This document shows, piece by piece, positions 26,801 to 38,800 of a stretch of DNA of 64,000 nt (position 1 is its first letter; every line of letters begins with the position of its first letter). Origin of the DNA: Marthasterias glacialis (lineage: Eukaryota; Echinodermata; Asteroidea; Forcipulatida; Asteriidae); contig OU452223.1 of the NCBI GenBank assembly GCA_911728455.2, positions 1,922,001-1,986,000 of the forward strand. Reading direction: 5' to 3'. Both the position numbers and the translations under genes were made by a program. Below the pieces are notes generated by a model. That model saw nothing but the letters and a program-made list of their open reading frames with translations. It was not told the origin of the DNA and did no database searches.

Positions 26801-29800
26801 CCATTTGACCCCAAAACAATCCCAACATTCCGTTCCCTTTCCCTCCCCACCCAAGTTACAAGACAAATTTCACTTCTAACTGAAGTAATGGTTTGGAAAT
26901 GAAAGTTTCCAGGCCTCTGTCCAACGGGATGCCGTAGGCAATGACAGTACCCCTTTAGCCTATAGAACACCCGCTTGTAAACTGGTAAGGGGCAGGTTCA
27001 AATCCACTCTGGTAATTTATTTTTTCTTTTAAAAAAATTGATTCATACAGATCCAGTTAGTTTCCCTTGTGCTTTTAGGACATGATACCTTTTAATTTAG
27101 GTAGACTTTTCCTTAGAATGCATCTTGACCACCATGTGACTACAAGTACAAAGTCCTATTTTGAAAATGTCTTGCTCTTTTGGACATGTGAGCTACCAAA
27201 AATGAAACAGGGCATCACAGTGCATGATGGGGATTTATTATGGCCACCAAACCGGCTGTCATGGTTGAATAATGTTTCATCTTTCAAAATGGGTCAAAAC
27301 TAGCTGACTCAACCATGAGCTTGTCAAGTAGAAATTGCAAACATTTGTTTTCATTACAAACATGATTCCTAACTAAATAACTATAAGCGTAAAAATCATC
27401 AAAACTGGCAAAATTGTTTTGTCTTTTGCATCAAGATTAAGGTCCAGAAAAAGAGTGCCATTGTCATCAGTAGCCACGTTAGGAATGGCACTATGTTTTG
27501 ATATAAGATACATGTGTGCCTGGTAGATCAATATCACTCTACTAGATGCTTTATAACTGTATGTTATTTTCACTTTACTACACACAACTCTCGCATCATA
27601 ACTTTGGTTTTATTTTTTTATTAACTTCTCTTTGATCAATATTTGGAGACCCTGTGCATTTCTGTGAGACTGCTTGAGTGAGTTTGACTAACACATCACA
27701 GCCAGTTATTGATGTCAATTTGAACTCTACCTAGGAGGACCTTGTTTCAAGAACCAATCACAGAATCATCACTGGATTCAAATAAATTCAAATATGTTTG
27801 ATGAAATGATCTGGTGGCCCGTGGCCCGTGGCCCAGGCATTTCACTTGGCCTTGCCGGTAGAGGTGCTTGGACCGAGCGAAAGATGGCATTGGGTGGTGT
27901 TTAATTGGCTGACATATACAACATGTCGCACTCACATGCATAGCTACACTCAATATTTGACATTTGCAAGGTTGGGACAACAAAACTAGCAACCAGACTG
28001 AACAAAATATGCAGTCTGTAAAACCAAGCTGGCATTTATTTGACCACTGATTCTCTCCAGTCTGCATGCATGAAATTCTTGTCTGTATCCTTTACCATTT
28101 CCTTTGAATTCGAAAGATTCTTCAAAAAGTTGTTTAAAGCGTGAACCTTTTTACTGTTTCTAGTGCATCAACAGACAGTAAATTAATTAGGCACCAAGTT
28201 AAATAAGTTATTCAAAAAAGTTGACAAAATTAGGAACGTCTTTGATCTAAACATGACAATCGTAAAATGCAGAGAGACGAAGATAGAGAACCTAACACCA
28301 GTCCATATTGCAACAAAATGGTTTACGACCATGCAAGGGCACTGCTAATGGTGAGAAAAAAATCCACTTTAAAAATAGAAGAGGGGGGAGGGGCTAGTTT
28401 TTCTGATCAGGGAGGAAATTTTCACACTTATTGAACCATGATAAATACTTAAATTAGTTTGCGTGATTTTGTTCAAGTTGATCTTCAAGATACTTGCATA
28501 CTTGAATGACAGTATGTAAATGGCACTTGAAAAATGACATCATCATGATGTCATTAGAAGCCAAATTACATCACATTAAAGCTTGGTATAAAAAAAAATA
28601 TATAACTCATGAACTACATAATATTTTTTTACAATCTATAAATCATTCGAAAAGTCTTCAAAAACTAAATAAATGCTCCACAGTAATGACCCCAATTTGA
28701 TCTAGACTTCCTGTTCAAACCGAAAGTTGAAGTAAAACACTATTAAAAGCCATCATTTCAGCTCAGCAGTCACTACAAGTTGAGTTTTGGACATGGTTTT
28801 AGTGTAAAGTGAGAATTGACCAATTGCTTTTTAAAATTTTAAGCTTGGTGACGTCATCACATTATTGAACAATGCCCTCTGGTACGCTTTCAAACAAATG
28901 TTGCTAAAACAGTGTTATAACCCAATTACACATAAACATGTTTGTGTTAACTCATTGATGTTTACAAACCTTTCATTTACTGCTTCCCGAACACCTAGTT
29001 TTTGTGATGTCACAAAAAAAAAAGATTATCTAGTTTGCCAACCTGTATTAATTGTATGTATGGTCTATCAGTGCCACAGATTGCCACTACAGAAATTGAC
29101 CAAGGTTGAGAAACAACCTTACCAGTGGCCCAAATTCCATTGCATTTGAGCACAGCTGGTGGCTTCTCCAGTTTTCCCATTCTCATTTAGCCACAAAATG
29201 GCAGTATGGGTTGATCGTCTCAAAAAAATAAATATGATACATTTTTGATTTAATAAAATTAGGACTTTAGGAATTGCCACTACTTTGGGTTATTGTTTCT
29301 GTTTGTGTAATTGGGTTTTAAGTACAAATCTTGACACAAAAGGTGTTCAGCATGTCATGCCGAACAACTATTGTTTTTATTCATTTATTCCCCCTTTTTT
29401 AGTCTCTTTTTTTTCACTTATCTCATTAACACAATACCATATGACAATGAAATTTTACATAGTAAAATGATGATACTTAAAAAGTTTACATCATGATGAC
29501 ACCATCAAGAGTCAAAATACAAGGTTTTCAATTTTGTGTTATTTTAATCTTTGAAAGTCTGTATCAAATCAGGCGAATGAGACTGTAGTTTTTTTTATGG
29601 GATTAAATAGAGATAATGTAAGTCTTAATTTTTTATTTGTGCGTGACATCACGTGACCTCTATTTCCAGTCGAAATTGGAAGTGCCTTTTTATTTAAAAG
29701 TGGCTTTCAACGATGTTATAGTCAAGCAAGGGTTTGGATTAAAACAATTGGACTAGTGACATCATCTAATCAAAGAGTGCCCTCTAGCGGCAGGTTAAAA

Positions 29801-32800
29801 ACAGTTCGAAATACAGTTTTACTTGATGTCTTTGGCTAACTTTATGGTAATCCTTTCATAGTTAATAATGTGTGTGAGGCTGTAGATTCATGACGTCACC
29901 ATGTGTCATGTAGTATTACGTTAAGGGTGCCTTTTTTGAAGTTGTGTATCTACCCAAAGTCTACATAACATGTTTGAATAAGTTGAAACTTGGTAAATGT
30001 GAGGTGATGATGATGTCATCAAGTCATCACATGATTTTTTACAAATTTTTGAAATTGCAACCAATTATTACTTATCTTGAGAAGAAAATATGCTACAATC
30101 AAAATTCTTGTTGAACCAAGCTTGGAAGGTTATAAATTCATAAAATGTGGAGTGATGTCATCAAAACGTTATCAGGTGTTAACCTCGGTATAGTTGTATA
30201 CGTTCTAAATACAGATCCACATGGGTGATTAAGCTTAAACCTTGGCTTGTATTCAAACTGGGATGTGTTACATCAACAACTATAGGTCACATGATGATGA
30301 CATCATCAAATGTTTCATGGTGTGTGCTTAAAGGCAGAGTTCTGAAGGCTTTATATTTAGGCAATTATACAATTATGAGCATTCAAAACAAGTATGTCCT
30401 TCCATGGTATTTTCATTAATTTCTGACTCATCAGTTAACTTCCAGAGTCCAAACACCTTGAGTTCATGCTGGTACAAACTGGATCACAAATCGTTGCCTA
30501 TTTCCACCAACCGGCTAATCAGTTCTCAAGAAATTTTAGAGCATTTTTGTTTTTCACATTTTTTAAATGTATTTGATGTCCTCAACATTTCTTCAAAGTG
30601 TTAAGTCTTAAGCATATAGTTTAGTAATAACGCTAATTGTAAAGAAGGTGAATCATTGTACTTCAATAATTTGCGTTTTCACGAAGTGCCGAATCTGTGC
30701 ACTGTGTCCGATAAACGAATGGCAAGCTATGTGAGGTGAATCTGTGTGTTCAGCATTTTGCATTTTCACCAAGTAGCAAAATTCTACTAAATAGTGTTGG
30801 TCTTAATATAAGTTAGACCATATTTACCAACAAGGTTTCTGCTGCTTTTCTAATTTTTAAGGGTATGCCAACAAAAGAACCAAGATAAAAGCTGTCTTAA
30901 CTTTATAATGTTCCCAATAATATACAATTCATTTAGTATCACACAAAATATTTTCCTTTTAAGGATCGTACATAAGACAGGGTAGAAAGCCAAATTCTCA
31001 ATGCCTTGGTTAACAGGCTGATCAAAACATTATGACTATTTTTAAATACTGTAACTGCCAAAAGACTGCATTATTAACAAACTAATTTTGATTTACTTTC
31101 TTTTTGATCGCTCATTACAAAGTAAAAATAGTAGCAGTTTTGATGTTGTTTTTTGAATTAAGATTTTGATTCTAGAAAAAAGTTGTAAAAATTTTACTTG
31201 TAATTGGCTTTGAACCTTGTAAAAACATACAAAATGGCTCCCATCGCCATCACAAGTCATTTTTAGAAATGGCGCCGTATAAAAGATAAACGATAAATAT
31301 GCCAAGTTAAGATCAATATCACTCTACAAGTTGCTTTATATTTCTAGGTGTTAGTTTCAATTTGCTGAATACACTTCTTGCATCATAACTTTGTTTTATT
31401 TTTATTAAGATCTCTTTAATCAATATTTGTAAACCCTGTGCATTTCTGTGAGACTGCTTGAGTGAGTTTGACTACCACATCACAGCCAGTTATTAACGTC
31501 TGTTTGCTCTCTACCCAGGAGAACCCCATTTTAAGAACCACATATAAATGTGTACCTTCCATATCATTTCATTCGAGTCTGCATGTCAGCAGCAATATTT
31601 GATACAAGTTTAATGGTCGGAAAGTGGAGACTTTGGTTTTGAAGAATTTGAGCAATCACCCCATGGTCTATTAAAAAATCAGTTGAATTGACTTGGATCT
31701 CAGCTTTGGGGATCCTACTTTGATTTACTAAGAATCCAGGATAGAATTTTAACAGTTATTTGTCACTCCCCATTTTTGAAATTTGATTTTTTTTTTGAAA
31801 GGCAATACACAGGTACCAACAAACACATGATGCCAGATAATGTCCAATGTTAAAAAAACATTGTTGGGTCCAGTAACTCAGACTATGACCAATGAAAAAG
31901 GTAACCAACAACCCCTCTGTATTTCATCCCATTCCCTGTCCAGATCAACCCTTCCTACTGTCACAACACTGGCCACTTTAAACCTGCACACTACCTAAAC
32001 CCTTTATCCCCCACTTCTTATTTCACCCAGCACCGACCGCTCTAAGCCCGACTCCTCCAAGTCCAATCGCTCCAAGCGCAGTCTTAAGATTGGGCAACTT
32101 GGCTTGTAACATCCATAATAGTAATATTATTTGGTTGCTGGTACCAGGTATACCGGACACCTCTTGTTTTCATGCTGTTTTTTATCTTCTTTTTTTATCC
32201 TTTTTTTCCACAGGACTTGAAAGCACTAAGTATACAGTGCATATCACGCATCGGTGTAAGGCAAATTGACATTTATAATAGTGACCTTATTTTCAATTTG
32301 AACACTTTATTACGTTCAACCGAACACCAGGAGTTTATTGAACAAAGTCAATGTTCTAGTTGTTACTATTTTTCTATGCAAGATTACCAAGGAGTTTAGT
32401 AATACTACTCTAGATTCTTAACAAAATACAAATGTTTGTTACCTTGCCAAATCAATAACAAATTTGACAGTTTGAACTTTGGGCCCTTGGTTAACTTGTG
32501 GCGTGTCGTGGCTGAGCGGATAAGAACACCGGACTCAAGCTTTGGTGTTTCTGATCAGCAGAGTGTGGGTTCGAGTCCCGGTCGTGACACTTGTGTCCTT
32601 AAGCAAGACACTCAACCATTATTGCTGCATCCTTTGGATGGAACATAAAGCCGTAGGTCCCGTGTGTTGTGTAATGCACATGAAAAAAAACAGCGCACTT
32701 ATCGAAAAGAGAAGGGGTGCGCCTCGGTGTTCCTGGTTTGATCGGCTGCAGATTGCGCCACAGCACCTTGTAAACCGTTACATGGTGCTACGTTAAGGAA

Positions 32801-35800
32801 TAGGTCTCATACTTCAAAAACTCTGAATACCTTGCTGGAAATATTTCCCTGGGTCCTAGAGTGCAGTAAATAGTCTTTCTAGATACCAGCGCTATACAAG
32901 TATTTATTATTTATTATTATTATTAGAAGTTATCTCATATTGCAATTCCCTCTGTTTTTAAAATTTTTTGTTACTCCAAAAAGCTCAACAAAATCTTGTC
33001 TTACCTTGGCAGCATAGGAGCAGGATTTCTGACCATCAAACTGAATCCAACTGCAATGAAAGTGTAACAAATCATTGTCATTCTTTTGGTAGTTTTTTTG
33101 TTGAATGTCACTGAAGTAGCTACTGATGAAGTGTGTTACTTGACTCAAGAACCGGATCGATCTGAAGGAAACAGACTTCGATGGATACAACCGATGGAGA
33201 ATATGTGTTCATGTACCTCAATCAGACCAGGAGGGCTGTATACAGTAGCTCCTGACAGAAAGACTAAACCAATCTACATTGATGAACCAATCTTCACTGA
33301 TGACCAAGAAGAGATACATGACCATTATAGATGCCATGGTAACAATGGTTCAAAACTAGATAAACAACTTATCAATTCTTGTAACTCTTGTAATTTAGAC
33401 AGACAAATTGTGTGATGATAAAAAATACAACAATTACTCTCACACTGTACATGTAGGTGTAATTGTTTGAGCTTGTTTTAAGCATGTAACAGATGATTTA
33501 AATGGCCAAGAGTGCTTAAAACCAGTCCAAAATTGTATACCGCAATCAATACATATAAGTCACCAATACTCCCCATCTAATAGTACACACTCACACATAC
33601 GCACAACTGTTGAGCGTTGCATGCAAATTGGCGCTCCGTGAAATGGTGGCTAAGTACATGACAGTAGTTTAAAAAAAAACCCAATAATTTCAGGGTTTTT
33701 CTACATTTTTACGCTTTTTGACAAAAAAGGGCATTAATTATTAGTGGGAATAAAAGAGTAGTGTCTAGGTCTTCAATGGCCGCTTAAAAGCTTGCAGGGT
33801 CAGTGCCGTGTGATAAAGGAACTTGCCTTTGGCTCATTCCTTTATCACATGGCCACGACCCTGCCGGTTTTAAATGGCCGTTGAAGACCTCAGTCACCAC
33901 TCTAGTTAAAAGTGTATACATTATTATTACGTACAATATACAATTAAGGAGGTCTCAAAGGTCTATCACAAAACAATATTCCTGCAGGCAAACGCACACA
34001 AATCCTGCGGTGGTCCAACAAATGGTCTCTGAAAAGTCCATGTATGCCCGCTGATTGAATACTTAACTGATCCAATTAGATTGTCCCACAAAACGGCGCT
34101 TCCTTAAGAGACAATGCAATCCTACATGTAACTTGTGAACATTGAAGGTTAAAACTACTTTCCATATGGCAGACTGTTTGAAACTAAACCAAAGCATCAT
34201 GGCACAGAGAACAGCATGTGTCTGGTGAGCTGAGTGTCTTTACTTAAATACAACAATACTTTCAAACATTACAGTCAGCAACATTGCCTATTTTCGCCGT
34301 GCTTTTGCCAGGTTTTTACACACTATTGAAGAATATTTACATTTTAAAGAAATTAAATTATTATCTGTAAGTACTAAAGACATTGTTGGCCAATTCCACA
34401 GGTGTGATTTGATTTATTTCAATCACTTTATTAACACTTTGTTCTGGTTTGAAATGACCATACAGTTGAAAAAGTTGTATGCACAACTTTCCAAGCAAAG
34501 CTAACGCAATCTGTATACATCGGTGTGTCATTGTCTTTACAAGCTCAAAGCTTCATTTTAGTAAAAGCAAACAAACAAATGTTTAAATCATTTGAAGACA
34601 ACTTTATCATAAAAACAACAAACCAAACTTACAGACAAATAATCACAATAGAAGTTATATCAAGATGTCTAGATAATGCAAAAACAGGTAACTTTTCCCT
34701 GCCCTGTTCAGTGAGCAAATGACTTACACTGAAGTCATATGCAGGACAGTGCTCATGGGTTAACAGAAGTTGTTTTGTTTATTCCATCAGATAACTTGAC
34801 TGACTGTCAGGCTTTGTTGGATGCTGGTTACACAAAGGATGGTATCTACACAATCTATCCCTTCCAGAATGATGAAGGAATAAAGGTGTCATGTGATATG
34901 ACGAGGCACACAGGCTGGATTGTAAGTACATCAAGTTATAGGTCACTCTATTATTCATTAAGAATCAGTAATAATTAGTTACTTCTGAAAAGAAACTCAT
35001 GTTAACCAGTTCAAACCGGATGACATGATTACCAGTGGCGTAGCCAAGATTTTTTCACTAGGGGGCACAGGGGGGCATTGCTTGTAAATGGGGAGGGGCC
35101 CAGGTTCCATGTTGTTTAATGAATTAAATGTATCTACATTTTTTTCATGGGGGGCACCTGGGGGGGGGGCACTGGAAATTTGTGGGGAGGGGGGCACGTG
35201 CCCCCAGGCTACGCCGCTGGTGAATACACACAAATGTTTCCCCTGCCTGAAAAAAGAAGCCGTGTAAAGGTGCTATTATGTAAATTCGGACGACCAGAGC
35301 AAAGGTCGCCCGGTCATTCAACTGTGGAGTGTGCAAAGACCACACACATGCCGTCTAACGCTTGACTCACCCACACAAGGACAAAAAAAGTATTGAATTT
35401 AGACAAATGTTGTGGCCATTGAGAGGCCGTTTTTGTGTTATCCTCAAATAAAACCTTTGTCCCTTTGTTCCATGAGGAAGATTATGAGGCATCGAGAAGC
35501 TTTCACCATTGTTCATTCATTGTATTTCGGCTCAATGGAGGTAAGTCAGAGTGAGCCACCAATCGAGCCATGATTCTGTGTTTAGTACCACTCCTATGTT
35601 GTAGGTAACATCGGATGTTTTGCTGTTATTCAACAAAATGTCAACCAAGACTTCAACAATGAAAAAAGTAAAAAAGTAAAAAGTAACTGAGCATTCTTAC
35701 CAAAGTCTTCAACAACTGTTTTTATCTTGTCAGAGTTTTGTTTTGAAATAACAATTTTAAACACAAGTTGAAGATACATCTGATCTTAATGTAAAAAGTG

Positions 35801-38800
35801 ATCTTTACAACATAATGTTAAATTGTCTGAAAAATTTTACGAACTAACATTTTTATTTTCAGGTGGTCCAGCGGCGATATGATGGATCAGTCAATTTCAA
35901 CCGCAGTTGGGCAGATTACAAGAATGGCTTTGGGTTATTGGATGGTGAGTTCTGGCTTGGGATTGAGATCCTACATAAACTGACTGAAGAAGGGAACTGG
36001 ACAATCCGTATGGACCTCACCAATGAACATGGCAGTACTGGTCATCTGATGAAACTACCCTTTCACATCAAACAAGACAATTACACCCTATCTTATGGCT
36101 ACTCCAGTGTTCAACCCACTGGTATGTATAAAATCATTTGCTTTGATTAATTTTCTTAGACTGGGAAAGTCTACAATATCTTCTAGTAAATATTGTGCAA
36201 TAATTGTAAAAACATTTGATTATGAAATACAAGTGATGTTTTGAAGGGCCTGCCAGTATTTAACCAGTTGTCGTTGAGATCCTTTTTAGGTGTTCGGCGA
36301 TCAGCCGAAAACCTATTGTTTTTGTACGTTTTTTTAGGTGTTCGGGCACTAGCCCGGAACACCTCTTGATTTTGTTCGTTTTTTTTTTTTTGGTACTTCG
36401 TCTTCTTCTTCTTCTTCTTCTTCTGCCTGTCGATTGTCCGCTAACAAATGCACCCTTCCCAAGCTCATATAAACTTCAAACTTCACACATAGTTAGAACT
36501 TGACTAGGACATGACAGGGCTTGAGTGACGTCATGATGACGTCATCAGGTGTCGAATTACGCTAAATAAACGTTTATTATTTCAAAAAATCATAACTCCT
36601 AAAGTACACAATGGATTTTTACAATCTATACATCATCAAAAAGGTCATCCAAAACTACGTAATCACTCCACAGTCATGACCCCAATTTGACCTTGTCTTC
36701 CGGGTCAAACCGGAAGTTGAAAACTTCAAAAATTCGTATTTTTTGAAGTATATATCACATGATCACAAATCTTACATCAGATTAAGTAGAGAATTTAGTC
36801 CTCTCCAACTTTTGCATTGAGGTCACACCATTTTGACCTATACTTGCGGTTCAAAACGGACATTTAACGCATTCTTGTGTGCATGTGCGTTCAAGCGTGA
36901 TCGGCAATGCTATACAACAATCCAATGCCATTATACATGTACACGTCCGGGTGGGTGGGTGTGTGCGTGTGTGGCTAAGTTACGTTGAAACTGTACATGT
37001 ACATGTGCTACTGTATGATACAATAAACAGCACGTTGTTCATAGTCTCTTCTCAAGGCACGCACTCCACGCTTTGTTAGTCTTTTACACATAGCTTATTT
37101 AAACCTTTAAAAATCAACAAAAAATCAACCGTTTGAGATATGAACTTAATTCTTCGACAAATGTAAAGGTTAGGGAGGGTCTTTCTTTGTGACCCATTGA
37201 GTGACCTCTGTGTCATCTACTTCCGGTCAAACCGGAAATATCTCTTTATTAGAATAATGTTAAGTGCTTGGAACATGATTTTTTCACCATTACCAAGGAT
37301 ATGGAAGACATATTCCCTTGCACATTGTTTGACCCCTTTGACCTCTACTTCCGGTCGAACCGGAAGTAGCCCCTCATTTAAAAGTAAATAGAAGTAGGAA
37401 CATGATTGTTCCTAGAAATATCAAACTAAGGGAAGGCCTTTCTTTGTGAAACATTAAATGACCTTTGTGACCTCTATTCCGGTCAAACCGGAAGTAGTTC
37501 TTCATTAAAAAATGCTAAGAGCTAGGAACATGATTCTTTCACCAATTACCAAGGTTAAGGAAGGCCCTTCTCTGTTGTACATTGCTTGACCTCTTTGACC
37601 TCTAATTCCGGTCAAACCGGAAGTAGCTCCTCATTTAAAAATGGTTAGATGTAGGAACAAGATTCTCTCACCCAAAACTAACGTTAGGGGAGGTCCTTCA
37701 TTGTTCTCCTCATTTAAAGGTAAATAAATGTAGGAACATGACTGATGTTCTTGAAGTCCTAATCAGATATTATTTCATAAAGCAATATTTCATGTTTCTA
37801 TTTTCAAATTATTTTAGTTGTGTTAACTTTATTTACATCAAATAACAACTCTATCCGAACACCCAGTTTTTGTTCTTGGAACAAAAATTCATGTCTAGTT
37901 TTTTCTTCATTTTTTACTTCTCCTTCTTCTTATGCCTGTCGATTGTCCGCTAACAAAAGCATACTTCCTAAGCTTGTATGAACTTGAAACTTCACACATA
38001 GTTAGATATTCATTAGGACATGAAACCCTTTGAGTGACATCATGATGACGTCATCGGGTGTCGAATTACATTAAATCAAAGTTTATTCTTTCAAAAAATC
38101 ATAACTTTTGATGTACACAAGGGATTTTTACAATATATACATCATCGGAAAGGTCTTTAAAAAATAATTAAATGTCTCACAGAGATAACCCCAATTTGAC
38201 CTTGTCTTTCGGTTCAAACCGGAAGTTGAAGCAAAAAATGCTTAAAAAGTCACAATTTAGGCTCTTGAGTCAATATGAAACAGAATTTGGACATGGTTTC
38301 AGTGTACGAAATGAAATGTAATTCATGACCTTTGAAAATATTACATTGATGACGTCATCAAATGTTACAGTTTGTTACGACGACGAGTTTAAAAATAAGT
38401 TATTTTTCTATTTCAAATTTCTTTTGAGCAAACTTCATCTTGAATTTTTTAATAATAGATAAGGACTACAAAACCCTAATTATGAAATTTCAACAAAATC
38501 GGCCATTGCATGATGAAGTTATGCAACGGCCGATTTTGTTCAAACTTTTTAGACTAATACTTGTACATCAGACTACAGTACAGAGCCACCCATGAGAAAA
38601 TACTTACAATAAACGCTGGAAGTAATCCAGGCCCAATAAAACAAAACAAGAACCCAAAGCCAGGCAGCTGGCCCCGCCCCCCATCCAACCCCCCCCCCCC
38701 CACTTGCCAGTAGCAAATCTCTGCCCAAACACATAATCTTTGAGTTTGTTTGTTGGTCAATCCCTTCCAGACACTGTCAAGCAACCCCCTAGACATGGCT

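Noticed and set aside
32502-32600. Functional tRNA gene
   Set aside because: Head of a SINE: it runs into a family-specific body and repeat tail, and sister copies share it.
36288-36335. Separate small element before dimer 1
   Set aside because: It is the same 5' palindrome as the following unit, most simply a partial extra end of the Helentron-like family.
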